Of a DNA stretch of 64,000 bases, positions 33,986 to 43,439 are shown one piece after another (the first letter of the stretch is position 1; each line of letters opens with the position of its first letter). The DNA is from Alphaproteobacteria bacterium. Lineage in GTDB: Bacteria; Pseudomonadota; Alphaproteobacteria; Rhodobacterales; Rhodobacteraceae. The DNA lies in NCBI GenBank assembly GCA_009908505.1, contig JAAAPD010000024.1, positions 1 through 64,000 of the forward strand, in the 5' to 3' direction. The notes beneath the pieces were generated by a model, which saw nothing but the letters and a program-made list of their open reading frames with translations, had not been told where the DNA came from and ran no database searches. The position numbers and the translations under genes are program-made.

Positions 33986-34063
33986 GTGTGACGGAAAGTC
34001 AATATTGATTCAGCGCGCAACCTGCCGCATCACGCGCAGGTAGACCCATGAAAGGCGCCCGTC

Positions 34064-34519
34064 ATGAGCGATCCCACCCTGCCAGAGACCATGGCCGAGA
34101 TCTTTGCCCGCCACCGGGGGCAAGAGGGGCCGATGCTGCCCATCCTGCATGCCGCGATGGAGGCCTTCGGCCATATCCCCGAGGGGGCCGTGCCGCTGAT
34201 CGCCGAAGAGCTGAACCTCGGCCGTGCCGAGGTGCATGGCGTCATCAGCTTCTACCATGATTTCCGCAAGGAACCGGCGGGGCATCACCTGCTCAAGATC
34301 TGCCGGGCCGAGGCCTGCCAGGCGGTGGGGGCCAATGCGCTGACCGAACGGGTGCTGGCCAAGCTGGGCATCGGCTGGGGCGAGACCACGCCCGATGGTC
34401 GGATCACGGTCGAGCCGGTCTATTGCCTTGGCCTGTGCGCCTGCGGGCCGGCGGCGATGGTCGGCGACCGGGTGATCGGGCGCGCCGACGAGACCAAGAT
34501 CGAGGAGGCGCTGGCATGA
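34064..34519 (+). CDS. fdsG: NAD-dependent formate dehydrogenase gamma subunit
   Basis: 151 residues, NuoE-like thioredoxin-fold [2Fe-2S] subunit. The four cysteines are visible in CRAEAC and CLGLCACGP. It links the FdsB flavin site to the iron-sulfur chain in a soluble cytoplasmic complex that oxidises formate with NAD. It is the first gene of fdsGBACD; the next start overlaps its stop by ATGA. Confidence 0.92.
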   Translation: MSDPTLPETMAEIFARHRGQEGPMLPILHAAMEAFGHIPEGAVPLIAEELNLGRAEVHGVISFYHDFRKEPAGHHLLKICRAEACQAVGANALTERVLAKLGIGWGETTPDGRITVEPVYCLGLCACGPAAMVGDRVIGRADETKIEEALA

Positions 34520-36033
34520 AGATCTATGTTCCCCGTGACAGTGCCGCCAAGGCGTTGGGCGCCGATGCCGTCGCCGCCGCCATCGCGGCCGAAGCCGAGG
34601 CGCGCGGCCTGGATGTGACCGTGATCCGCAACGGCACCCGCGGCATGATCTGGCTGGAACCGCTGGTCGAGATCGACGAGGGCGGCGCGCGCCACGCCTT
34701 CGGCCCCGTCACCCCCGCCGATGTGCCGGCCCTGCTGGATGGCACGCTGGAGGGGCTGGGCAAGGTCGAGGACATCCCGTTTTTCGCCCGCCAGACGCGC
34801 CTGACCTTTGCACGCTGCGGCCTGATCGACCCGCTCGACCTGGATGCCTACGAGGCCCATGGCGGCCTGGCGGGCCTGCGCCGAGCCATCGCCTTGACCG
34901 GCCAGCAGATCGTGGACAAGGTCAAGGATAGCGGGCTGCGCGGACGCGGCGGCGCGGGCTTTCCCACCGGCATCAAGTGGCAGACCGTCCATGATGCCGA
35001 GGCCGACCAGAAATACATCGTCTGCAATGCCGACGAAGGCGACAGCGGCACCTTCGCCGACCGGATGATCATGGAGGGCGACCCCTTTACCCTGATCGAG
35101 GGCATGGCGATCGCCGGTCTCGCCGTGGGGGCGACCAAGGGCTATGTCTACCTGCGCTCGGAATACCCCGACGCCATCGAGGTGATGCAAGAGGCCGTGC
35201 GCATAGGCCGGGCGCGGGGCTTCCTCGGGGCGGATGTGCTGGGCTCGGGCCGGACCTATGACATGGAAATCCGTGTCGGCGCGGGGGCCTATGTCTGCGG
35301 CGAGGAAACCTCGCTTCTGAATTCGCTGGAAGGCAAGCGCGGCATCGTTCGCGCCAAGCCGCCGCTGCCGGCGCTGGAAGGCTTCCTTGGCAAGCCGACC
35401 GTGGTCAACAACGTGATCAGCCTGGCCACCGTCCCGGTGATCTTCGAGAAGGGCGCGCAGCATTATGCCGATTTCGGGCTGGGCCGGTCCAAGGGCACGA
35501 TGCCGATCCAGATCGCGGGCAACGTGAAATATGGCGGCCTGTTCGAAACCGCCTTCGGCATGCCGCTGGGCGAGTTGGTCAATGATGTGGCCGGCGGCAC
35601 CGCCACGGGCCGCCCGGTCAAGGCGGTGCAGGTGGGCGGGCCGCTGGGCGCCTATATGCCGCCATCCAAATTCGACACGCCTTTCGCCTACGAGGAATTC
35701 GACGGGCAGGGCGGGCTGATCGGCCATGCCGGGGTCGTGATTTTCGACGACTCGGCGGACATGCTGCAAATGGCCCGCTTCGCCATGGAATTCTGCGCCG
35801 TTGAAAGCTGCGGCAAGTGCACGCCCTGCCGCATCGGCGCGGTGCGCGGGGTCGAGACCATCGACCGGATCGCCGAGGGCGATGGCGGCGCAAAGGAGCT
35901 GCTGGTCGACCTCTGCGAGACCATGACCGACGGATCGCTTTGTGCCCTGGGCGGGCTCACGCCCTATCCGGTCCTGTCCGCGCTAGAAAACTACCCCGAC
36001 GATTTCGCGACCCGGAAGGAGGCCGCCGAATGA
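34516..36033 (+). CDS. fdsB: NAD-dependent formate dehydrogenase beta subunit
   Basis: 505 residues, NuoF-like. An N-terminal thioredoxin-like part is followed by FMN/NAD motifs (GLRGRGGAGFPTGIKW, CNADEGDSGTFADR, GAGAYVCGEETSLLNSLEG) and the [4Fe-4S] site ESCGKCTPCRIG with a distal Cys in SLCALG. It reduces NAD. The start at 34516 gives the family N-terminus and overlaps fdsG; its own stop overlaps fdsA. Confidence 0.93.
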   Translation: MKIYVPRDSAAKALGADAVAAAIAAEAEARGLDVTVIRNGTRGMIWLEPLVEIDEGGARHAFGPVTPADVPALLDGTLEGLGKVEDIPFFARQTRLTFARCGLIDPLDLDAYEAHGGLAGLRRAIALTGQQIVDKVKDSGLRGRGGAGFPTGIKWQTVHDAEADQKYIVCNADEGDSGTFADRMIMEGDPFTLIEGMAIAGLAVGATKGYVYLRSEYPDAIEVMQEAVRIGRARGFLGADVLGSGRTYDMEIRVGAGAYVCGEETSLLNSLEGKRGIVRAKPPLPALEGFLGKPTVVNNVISLATVPVIFEKGAQHYADFGLGRSKGTMPIQIAGNVKYGGLFETAFGMPLGELVNDVAGGTATGRPVKAVQVGGPLGAYMPPSKFDTPFAYEEFDGQGGLIGHAGVVIFDDSADMLQMARFAMEFCAVESCGKCTPCRIGAVRGVETIDRIAEGDGGAKELLVDLCETMTDGSLCALGGLTPYPVLSALENYPDDFATRKEAAE

Positions 36034-38930
36034 AAGATTTCATCATCCCGACCGATGACATGGACATGGGCACGCCCGCCTCGAAGTCCGACAAGATGGT
36101 CACGCTGACCATCGACGGGTTCGACGTGCAGGTGCCCGAGGGCACATCCGTCATGCGCGCCAGCGCCGAGGCTGGCATCCAGGTGCCCAAGCTGTGCGCC
36201 ACCGACAGCCTCGAGGCCTTCGGCTCCTGCCGCCTTTGCGTGGTGGAAATCGAGGGGCGGCGCGGCACCCCGGCCTCGTGCACGACGCCGGTGGCTGACG
36301 GCATGGTTATCCATACGCAATCTTCCAAGGTGCGAAAGATCCGCAAAGGCGTGATGGAATTGTATATTTCCGATCATCCGCTGGATTGCCTGACCTGTGC
36401 CGCCAATGGCGATTGCGAATTGCAGGACATGGCCGGCGCGGTGGGTCTGCGCGAAGTGCGCTACGAGGAACCCAAGGCGGGCGGTTTCGTGAACCATTTC
36501 GAGGCGCGCGACACCGGCGGCGACGTGAATCCGCAATACCTGCCCAAGGACGACAGCAACCCCTATTTCACCTATGACCCGTCCAAATGCATCGTTTGCA
36601 GCCGCTGCGTGCGCGCCTGCGAAGAGGTGCAGGGCACCTTCGCGCTGACCATCGAGGGCCGTGGTTTCGACAGCCGCGTCTCGGCCGGGGCGGCGGGCGA
36701 TGATTTCCTGACCTCCGATTGCGTGAGCTGCGGCGCCTGCGTGCAGGCCTGCCCGACCGCCACCTTGCAGGAGAAATCCGTCATCGAGATGGGCACGCCC
36801 GAACGGTCCGTCATCACCACCTGCGCCTATTGCGGGGTCGGCTGTTCCTTCAAGGCCGAGATGCAGGGCGACGACCTGGTTCGCATGGTGCCCTACAAGC
36901 ACGGCAAGGCGAACCGGGGGCACAGCTGCGTCAAGGGCCGCTTCGCCTATGGCTATGCCAGCCATGCTGACCGTATCCTGAATCCGATGATCCGCGATCG
37001 CATCGACGAGCCCTGGCGCGAAGTCAGTTGGGACGAGGCGATCGGGTTTGCCGCCCAGAAGATGCGCGGCCTGCAGGACAAGCATGGCAAGAAATCCATC
37101 GGCGTCATCACCTCCAGCCGCTGCACGAACGAGGAGACCTTCCTGGTCCAGAAACTTGCCCGCGCGGTCTTCGGCAACAACAACACCGACACCTGTGCGC
37201 GGGTCTGCCATTCGCCCACCGGCTATGGGCTGGGTCAGACCTATGGCACCAGCGCCGGCACGCAGGACTTCGATTCCGTCGAGGAAACCGACGTCGCCAT
37301 CGTCATCGGCGCGAACCCGACCGATGGCCACCCGGTCTTTGCCAGTCGTCTGAAAAAGCGCCTGCGTCAGGGTGCGAAGCTGATCGTGATCGACCCGCGC
37401 CGTATAGACCTTGTCAAATCCAGCCACATCAAGGCGGCCCATCACCTGCCGCTGCGCCCCGGCACCAACGTTGCGGTCGTCACCGCGCTGGCCCATGTGA
37501 TCGTGACCGAGGGCCTTTATGACGAGGCCTATATCCGCGAACGCTGCGACTGGGACGAATTCCAGCACTACATGGAATTCGTCAGCGAGGCCCGGCACAG
37601 CCCCGAAGCCACCCAAATGCTGACCGGCGTGCCAGCGGAGGAGCTGCGCGCCGCGGCCCGCACCTTTGCCACCGGCGGGCGCGGCTCGATCTATTACGGG
37701 CTGGGCGTGACCGAGCACAGTCAGGGCTCGACCACCGTCATGGGGATCGCCAACCTTGCCATGCTGACCGGCAATGTCGGCGGCAACGGCATGGGCGTGA
37801 ACCCGCTGCGCGGCCAGAACAACGTGCAAGGGTCCTGCGACATGGGATCCTTCCCGCACGAACTGCCGGGGTATCGCCACGTCAAGAACCCCGAGGTGCG
37901 CGACCTGTTCAAACAGGCCTGGGGCGTCGAGATCGACCCCGAACCGGGCCTGCGCATCCCCAACATGCTGGACGCGGCCGTCGATGGCACGTTCAAGGGG
38001 CTCTACTGCCAAGGCGAGGATATCCTTCAATCGGACCCGGACACGAAACACGTGTCCGCGGGGCTGGCGGCGATGGAATGCGTCATCGTCCATGACCTGT
38101 TCCTGAACGAGACCGCGAATTACGCCCATGTTTTCCTGCCCGGGTCGTCCTTCCTGGAAAAGGACGGCACTTTCACCAATGCCGAACGCCGCATCAACCG
38201 CGTGCGCGAGGTGATGAAGCCCAAGAACGGCTATGCCGACTGGGAGGTCACGCAGCTTCTGGCCAATGCCATGGGCGCGGGTTGGACCTATACCCATCCC
38301 AGCCAGATCATGGACGAGATTTCGGCCACCACCCCGTCCTTTGCCGGTGTCTCCTACGAGGTGCTGGAAGAGAAGGGGTCGGTCCAGTGGCCCTGCAACG
38401 AGGCGCATCCCGACGGCACGCCGCTGATGCATGTGGACGGGTTCGTGCGCGGCAAGGGCCGTTTCATGATCACCGAATACGTGGCGACCGATGAAAAGAC
38501 CGGCCCGCGCTTTCCACTCTTGCTGACCACGGGCCGGATCCTGTCGCAATACAACGTGGGCGCCCAGACCCGCCGGACCGACAACGTGGTCTGGCACCAC
38601 GAGGACGTGCTGGAGATCCACCCCCATGACGCGGAAGTGCGCGGCGTGAACGAGGGCGATTTCGTCAAGCTGGCCAGCCGGTCGGGCGAAACCACCCTGC
38701 GCGCGACGCTGACCGACCGGGTCAGCCCGGGCGTGGTTTACACCACCTTCCACCACCCCGACACCCAGGCCAACGTGATCACCACGGATCATTCCGACTG
38801 GGCCACGAACTGCCCGGAATACAAGGTGACGGCGGTGCAGGTCAGCCCCTCGAACGGGCCGACCGAGTGGCAGCAGGATTACAACGCCCAGGCCGCGCAA
38901 TCGCGGCGGATCCTGCCGGCGGCGGAATGA
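36030..38930 (+). CDS. fdsA: NAD-dependent formate dehydrogenase alpha (catalytic) subunit
   Basis: 966 residues. The N-terminal NuoG-like part carries [2Fe-2S] (LCATDSLEAFGSCRLC), a DCLTC...GDC cluster and two ferredoxin [4Fe-4S] motifs (CIVCSRCVRAC, CVSCGACVQACP). The bis-MGD domain begins with CAYCGVGC for another cluster. C393 in VCHSPT is the expected molybdenum ligand in place of selenocysteine, and the following His is retained. It oxidises formate to CO2. It overlaps fdsB before and fdsC after. Confidence 0.95.
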   Translation: MKDFIIPTDDMDMGTPASKSDKMVTLTIDGFDVQVPEGTSVMRASAEAGIQVPKLCATDSLEAFGSCRLCVVEIEGRRGTPASCTTPVADGMVIHTQSSKVRKIRKGVMELYISDHPLDCLTCAANGDCELQDMAGAVGLREVRYEEPKAGGFVNHFEARDTGGDVNPQYLPKDDSNPYFTYDPSKCIVCSRCVRACEEVQGTFALTIEGRGFDSRVSAGAAGDDFLTSDCVSCGACVQACPTATLQEKSVIEMGTPERSVITTCAYCGVGCSFKAEMQGDDLVRMVPYKHGKANRGHSCVKGRFAYGYASHADRILNPMIRDRIDEPWREVSWDEAIGFAAQKMRGLQDKHGKKSIGVITSSRCTNEETFLVQKLARAVFGNNNTDTCARVCHSPTGYGLGQTYGTSAGTQDFDSVEETDVAIVIGANPTDGHPVFASRLKKRLRQGAKLIVIDPRRIDLVKSSHIKAAHHLPLRPGTNVAVVTALAHVIVTEGLYDEAYIRERCDWDEFQHYMEFVSEARHSPEATQMLTGVPAEELRAAARTFATGGRGSIYYGLGVTEHSQGSTTVMGIANLAMLTGNVGGNGMGVNPLRGQNNVQGSCDMGSFPHELPGYRHVKNPEVRDLFKQAWGVEIDPEPGLRIPNMLDAAVDGTFKGLYCQGEDILQSDPDTKHVSAGLAAMECVIVHDLFLNETANYAHVFLPGSSFLEKDGTFTNAERRINRVREVMKPKNGYADWEVTQLLANAMGAGWTYTHPSQIMDEISATTPSFAGVSYEVLEEKGSVQWPCNEAHPDGTPLMHVDGFVRGKGRFMITEYVATDEKTGPRFPLLLTTGRILSQYNVGAQTRRTDNVVWHHEDVLEIHPHDAEVRGVNEGDFVKLASRSGETTLRATLTDRVSPGVVYTTFHHPDTQANVITTDHSDWATNCPEYKVTAVQVSPSNGPTEWQQDYNAQAAQSRRILPAAE

Positions 38931-39724
38931 CCGGCGCGCGCGCGACCAACACGCGCATCGTGCGTGATGGCCGCGCCGTTGCGGGCACCCGGGCCTTGCC
39001 CGAAGAGGTGCCCGTGGCTCTGGTCTATAACGGCACCACCCAGGCGGTCATGATGGCGACCCCGGCCGACCTTGCGGATTTCGGCCGCGGGTTCACCGTG
39101 ACCGAGGGGTTGGCGCGACGCGACGAGGTCGACGCGCCCGAGGTCGTGACCCACGAGACCGGCATCGAGGTGCGCATGTGGCTGCCCGAGGACCGCGCGG
39201 CGGCCATGTCCGCGCGGCGCCGGGCCATGACCGGGCCGGTGGGCTGCGGTTTGTGCGGGGTGGACAGCCTCGACCAGGTGATCCGTGACTTGCCCGCCTT
39301 GCCCGCGGGGGCGAAGGTAACACCATCGGATATCGCCCGCGCCATGTCCGGGCTGCGCGCGGGACAGGGCCTGCACGACCGCACGCGCGCGGTCCATGGT
39401 GCGGGACTCTACGTGCCCGGACAGGGGCTCGTGGCGGTGCGCGAGGATGTGGGCCGGCACAATGCCCTGGACAAGGTGATCGGCGCGGTGGGCGATTGCA
39501 GTGCCGGGATGATCGTGCTGACCAGCCGGGTCTCGGTCGAGATGGTGCAGAAATCGGCAATGGCCGGCGCCGGCGTGATCGCCGCCGTCTCGGCGCCGAC
39601 CACGCTGGCGGTGCGCACCGCGCAAGAGGCCGGGCAGACGCTGATCGCGCTGGCCCGGGACGACACGTTCGAAATATTCACCCATGCAAGCCGGGTGACA
39701 GAGGAGGGTGAAGATGTCGCCTGA
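38927..39724 (+). CDS. fdhD: Formate dehydrogenase accessory sulfurtransferase FdsC/FdhD
   Basis: 265 residues. The CxxC loop of FdhD proteins is C107-G-L-C110 in GCGLCGVDSL; DVGRHNALDKVIG and SRVSVEMVQKSA are further family blocks. The protein transfers sulfur to the bis-MGD cofactor and chaperones it into FdsA. It sits at the fdsC position, ATGA-coupled to fdsA and overlapping fdsD by 11 bases. Confidence 0.93.
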   Translation: MTGARATNTRIVRDGRAVAGTRALPEEVPVALVYNGTTQAVMMATPADLADFGRGFTVTEGLARRDEVDAPEVVTHETGIEVRMWLPEDRAAAMSARRRAMTGPVGCGLCGVDSLDQVIRDLPALPAGAKVTPSDIARAMSGLRAGQGLHDRTRAVHGAGLYVPGQGLVAVREDVGRHNALDKVIGAVGDCSAGMIVLTSRVSVEMVQKSAMAGAGVIAAVSAPTTLAVRTAQEAGQTLIALARDDTFEIFTHASRVTEEGEDVA

Positions 39725-39938
39725 AAAGATGGTGCGGATGGCAAACCAGATCGCCACGTTTTTCGAAAGCCAACCGGACGAGGACAAGGCGGGGCGCGTG
39801 GCTGCGCATCTGGGGGATTTCTGGGAACCGCGCATGCTGGACCAGCTGCGCGCCCACCTGGACGCGGGCGGCGAGGGGCTGACCCCGCTGGCCCGCGCCG
39901 GGGCCGAACGCGTCCTGGCCGATAAGGAACGGGCCTGA
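39714..39938 (+). CDS. fdsD: Formate dehydrogenase delta subunit
   Basis: 74 residues; MVRMANQIATFFESQPDEDK, then HLGDFWEPRM are the hallmark of FdsD, a small helical subunit needed for assembly of the holoenzyme. GAGGAG lies 5 bases before the ATG at 39714; a GTG two codons upstream is less likely. Last gene of the operon. Confidence 0.9.
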   Translation: MSPEKMVRMANQIATFFESQPDEDKAGRVAAHLGDFWEPRMLDQLRAHLDAGGEGLTPLARAGAERVLADKERA

Positions 39939-39952
39939 GGGGCGCTGCCCCT
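39938..39952 (+). terminator. Hairpin after fdsD
   Basis: AGGGGC-GCT-GCCCCT is a perfect 6-bp stem starting on the last base of the fdsD stop codon. No long T-run follows, so Rho-dependent or partial termination is as likely. It is the only strong hairpin between fds and the convergent dnaE2. Confidence 0.4.
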
Positions 39953-39972
39953 CTTGGCCTGCGGCCAATTCA

Positions 39973-40002
39973 CCCCGGGATATTTACTGGTCCAAAGAAA
40001 TG
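39973..40002 (+). repeat. Short intergenic repeat, copy 1
   Basis: CCCCGGGATATTTACTGG followed by TCCAAAGAAATG, an AT-rich core between C/G-rich ends. A related sequence lies in opposite orientation at 43364-43390 before dnaE2. Both resemble a short intergenic motif (C/G-rich, TATTT, CCAAAGAA) that I associate with Rhodobacterales genomes from memory. Confidence 0.4.
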
Positions 40003-40046
40003 CGGGCCGTCGCCTTGGACCGGACTGGCCCTTGCGGGTGTCCGCC

Positions 40047-43000
40047 CTAGTGGAAGTCGCGACTTTTCGGGATGATCTGCGCGTTGCGCGGGTGCCGTGA
40101 GCTGGGCCCGGGCAGGGGCCTCGTGACCTCGTCGGCATGGGACAGCGGCGGGGCCAGCCCGTCGGGGGCCAGCCGTTGCAGCGCATCCGAGCGGTCCTCC
40201 AGGTGCCGGGCCACCACGTGGATGATGTCCAGGTCGCGCTGGATATAGCCATGCACCACCAGCAGCCGCGCCTGCATGACGACCTTGCGATACTGTTCCA
40301 TGACCTTGGGCCAGACCACCAGGTTGGCCACGCCGGTCTCGTCCTCCAGCGTGATGAAACAGACCCCCTTGGCCGAACCGGGCCGCTGCCGGATCAGCAC
40401 CAGCCCGGCCAGCCGGATGTTCTGCCCGTTGCCGCTGTCGGCCAGGGCGGCGCAGGCGGCATGACCCTGCCGCGTCAGCGAGGGGCGCAGGAAGGACATG
40501 GGATGCGCCTTCAGCGACAGGCGCAAGGTCTGGTAATCGGCCACGACCTGCTCGGTCACGGGCATGTCCGGCAGGGGCACCGGCGGCTCGGCGCCCTCGT
40601 CCCCGGTGCCGGTGAAAAGCGGCAGGTCGGGCGCGTCTTTCAGCGCCTTGGCCTCCCACAGGGCCTGCCGGCGGTCCAGGAAGAGCGAGCGCAACGCATC
40701 CGCCTCGGCCAGCTTGCGGATATCGGCGGGCCGCAGTCCGGCGCGGGTCTGCAAGGCCTTGAGGTCCGGGTAGGGCGCATCGCGCGTGGCAAGCAGCCGC
40801 GCCGCGGCGCCCTCGCGCAGCCCGCTGATCTGGCGCAGGCCGAGGCGCAGGGCCATCCTGCCAGCGTCGGGTTCCAACGTGTTGTCCCATTGAGAGAAAT
40901 TCACATCCGGGGCGCGAACGGTCACGCCGTGGTCGCGGGCATCGCGCACGATCTGGGCCGGGGCGTAGAATCCCATCGGCTGGGAGTTGAGCAGCGCGGC
41001 GGCGAAGGCCGCCGGGTAATGGCATTTCAGCCAGCTCGAGACATAGACCAGCAGGGCGAAACTGGCAGCGTGGCTTTCGGGAAAGCCGTATTCGCCGAAC
41101 CCCTTGATCTGATCGAAACAGCGCCGGGCGAACTCCTCTTCATAACCGCGGCGGACCATGCGCCCGATCATCTTGTCCTGCAGCGCGTCGATCGTCCCGC
41201 GCGAACGGAAGGTCGCCATGGCCTTGCGCAACTCGTTCGCCTCGGCGGGGGAGAATTCCGCCGCCTCGATGGCGATCTTCATGGCCTGTTCCTGGAAGAT
41301 CGGCACGCCCAGGGTGCGGCCCAGGATGTTTTTCAGCTCTGCCGGGTCGTGCGGCGCGCCGGGCGCGGGGTAGCTGACCTCCTCTTCCCCATTGCGGCGG
41401 CGCAGATAGGGGTGGACCATGTCGCCCTGGATCGGGCCGGGGCGGACGATGGCGACCTCGATCACCAGGTCGTAGAATTCCCGCGGGCGCAGGCGCGGCA
41501 GCATGTTCATCTGCGCCCGGCTTTCCACCTGGAAGACGCCGACGCTGTCGCCCCGGCACAGCATGTCATAGACGCGCGGATCCTCCTGCGGCACCGTGGG
41601 AAGGGTGAAGTTCTGGCCGTAATGCGCGGAAATCATGTCAAAACACTTTCGGATGCAGGTCAGCATCCCCAGCGCCAGGATATCCACCTTGAGGATGCCG
41701 AGCGCATCGATATCGTCCTTGTCCCATTCGATGAAGGACCGGTCCGCCATGGCGCCGTTGCCGATGGGCACGGTTTCCACCAGCGGCCCGTCGGTCAGGA
41801 TGAAGCCGCCCACATGCTGGGACAGGTGGCGTGGCATGCCGATCAGCTGCTGCGCCAGCAGGATCGTGCGGCGGATCGTCGGGTCGGCGGGGTCCAGCCC
41901 GGCCTCGGCCACGTGCTCGGGGCCCACATCCTTGCCCCAGCTGCCCCAGATCGTCTTGGCCAGCGCGCCGGTCACGTCCTCGGAGAGGCCCATCACCTTG
42001 CCCACCTCGCGCAGGGCCGAGCGCGGGCGGTAATGGATCACCGTGGCGCACAGCCCGGCGCGATCCCGTCCATACTTGTCATAGATGTGCTGGATCACCT
42101 CTTCGCGGCGTTCATGTTCGAAATCCACGTCGATATCGGGCGGCTCCTTGCGTTCCTCGGAAATGAACCGTTCGAACAGCAGCTGGTGCTGGGCCGGGTC
42201 CACCGCCGTGATGCCCAGAACATAGCAGACCGCGGAATTCGCGGCCGACCCCCGGCCCTGGCAAAGAATAGGTTTTTCAACGCCTTCCCGGGCGAAGCTG
42301 ATAATATCATGGATGGTCAGGAAGTAGCGGGCGATGTCCAGCTTGCCGATCATCGCCAGTTCCTTTTCCAGGACCGCGCGGGTCTTGGGCGGCACCCCGC
42401 CCGGATAGCGCCGCGCCGCGCCCTCCCATGTCAGCTTCTCAAGATAAGCCTGGGGACTCATGTCGGCGGGGATCACCTCGCGCGGGTATTCATAGGCCAG
42501 CTGTCCGAGGTCGAAGGAAATCGCATCGGCCACGGCGCGGGTGGCGGCGATGGCGTGCGGCCATTCGCGGAACAGGCGCACCATCTGGGTGGGCGATTTC
42601 AGGTGGCGTTCGGCATTGGGGTGCAAAAGTGCCCCGGCGCGGGCCAGCGTGGTCTTTTCGCGGATGCAGGTCATCACGTCCTGCAAGGGGCGGCGCGCGG
42701 GGGCGTGGTAATGCACGTCGTTGGTGGCCAGCAGGTGCAGCCCGGTCTGCCCCGCGATCCGGTCCAGCCGGTTGATCCGTGCCCGGTCGTCGCCGCGATA
42801 GAGGTAGGACGCGGCCAGGTAGCCCAGCCCCGGCAGGCGCCGTTTCAACCCGGGCAGGGCGTGGGCGAAGGCGTCCAGGTCCTCGGGCGGCAGGGCGATC
42901 AGGATCATGCCTTGGGCATGGGCGGCGAGGTCCGAAAGCGTGATGTTGCAGACCCCCTTGGCCTGCCATTGGCCGTCCGGGTCGTGCCGCTTGCCCTTGG

Positions 43001-43349
43001 ACAGCAGCCGCGACAGCCGGCCATAGGCGGCCCGATCCGTCGGGTAGGCCAGGAATTCCTCGCCGCCCACCAGGGCCAGGCGCGCCCCGATCAGCGGGCG
43101 CAGCCGGGCCTTTTTCGCCTCCATATGCAGCCGCACCACCCCGGCCAGGGTGTTCAGGTCGGCCACCCCGATCGCATGGTGCCCCTGCGCCCAAGCCTCT
43201 TGCGCGATATCTACCGCGTCCGAGGCCCCGCGCAGAAAGGAAAAACAGCTTGTCACCCCCAGCTCGACGAAAGTCGCGGGCGGGTTCGGGGTGAAATCCC
43301 CGTCCTCGGGCAGGGTCCGGCGGGGATGCAGGCGTTCTATGTCAGGCAT
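40047..43349 (-). CDS. dnaE2: Error-prone DNA polymerase III alpha subunit DnaE2
   Basis: 1100 residues, C-family polymerase for translesion synthesis. A PHP domain is N-terminal (FVELGVTSCFSFLRGASDAVD). The palm has the catalytic acids D405, D407 and D409 in PPDIDVDFEHER, followed by LCATVIHYRPRSALREVG. The C-terminus has an OB fold (IRLAGLVLIRQRPGSAKG, then FITLEDETGVANLVVW) as in DnaE2/ImuC. It works with ImuA and ImuB, encoded just upstream; the cassette lies behind a LexA box at 45875-45889. A hairpin covers the G-rich ribosome-binding region. Confidence 0.95.
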   Translation of the reverse strand: MPDIERLHPRRTLPEDGDFTPNPPATFVELGVTSCFSFLRGASDAVDIAQEAWAQGHHAIGVADLNTLAGVVRLHMEAKKARLRPLIGARLALVGGEEFLAYPTDRAAYGRLSRLLSKGKRHDPDGQWQAKGVCNITLSDLAAHAQGMILIALPPEDLDAFAHALPGLKRRLPGLGYLAASYLYRGDDRARINRLDRIAGQTGLHLLATNDVHYHAPARRPLQDVMTCIREKTTLARAGALLHPNAERHLKSPTQMVRLFREWPHAIAATRAVADAISFDLGQLAYEYPREVIPADMSPQAYLEKLTWEGAARRYPGGVPPKTRAVLEKELAMIGKLDIARYFLTIHDIISFAREGVEKPILCQGRGSAANSAVCYVLGITAVDPAQHQLLFERFISEERKEPPDIDVDFEHERREEVIQHIYDKYGRDRAGLCATVIHYRPRSALREVGKVMGLSEDVTGALAKTIWGSWGKDVGPEHVAEAGLDPADPTIRRTILLAQQLIGMPRHLSQHVGGFILTDGPLVETVPIGNGAMADRSFIEWDKDDIDALGILKVDILALGMLTCIRKCFDMISAHYGQNFTLPTVPQEDPRVYDMLCRGDSVGVFQVESRAQMNMLPRLRPREFYDLVIEVAIVRPGPIQGDMVHPYLRRRNGEEEVSYPAPGAPHDPAELKNILGRTLGVPIFQEQAMKIAIEAAEFSPAEANELRKAMATFRSRGTIDALQDKMIGRMVRRGYEEEFARRCFDQIKGFGEYGFPESHAASFALLVYVSSWLKCHYPAAFAAALLNSQPMGFYAPAQIVRDARDHGVTVRAPDVNFSQWDNTLEPDAGRMALRLGLRQISGLREGAAARLLATRDAPYPDLKALQTRAGLRPADIRKLAEADALRSLFLDRRQALWEAKALKDAPDLPLFTGTGDEGAEPPVPLPDMPVTEQVVADYQTLRLSLKAHPMSFLRPSLTRQGHAACAALADSGNGQNIRLAGLVLIRQRPGSAKGVCFITLEDETGVANLVVWPKVMEQYRKVVMQARLLVVHGYIQRDLDIIHVVARHLEDRSDALQRLAPDGLAPPLSHADEVTRPLPGPSSRHPRNAQIIPKSRDFH

Positions 43350-43357
43350 CGCGCCGC

Positions 43358-43391
43358 CCCCCGCTTCTTTGGGTCGAAAATACCGCGGGGG
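43358..43391 (-). promoter_or_regulatory. Hairpin with intergenic repeat copy 2 covering the dnaE2 ribosome-binding site
   Basis: CCCCCGC (43358-43364) and GCGGGGG (43385-43391) form a perfect 7-bp stem around a 20-base AT-rich loop that contains the second copy of the short repeat. In the mRNA the downstream arm is the G-run just ahead of the dnaE2 ATG, so folding would hide the ribosome-binding site. A translational brake on DnaE2 relative to ImuB is an inference. Confidence 0.4.
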
Positions 43392-43439
43392 AGTCGGACC
43401 GCCGCCGACGGGGGCGGCGCCCCCTCCTGGCGGGCCGGG

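Noticed and set aside
35991-38900. A 969-codon minus-strand open frame opposite fdsA
   Set aside because: Antisense shadow of the well-supported fdsA gene with no motif or start signal.
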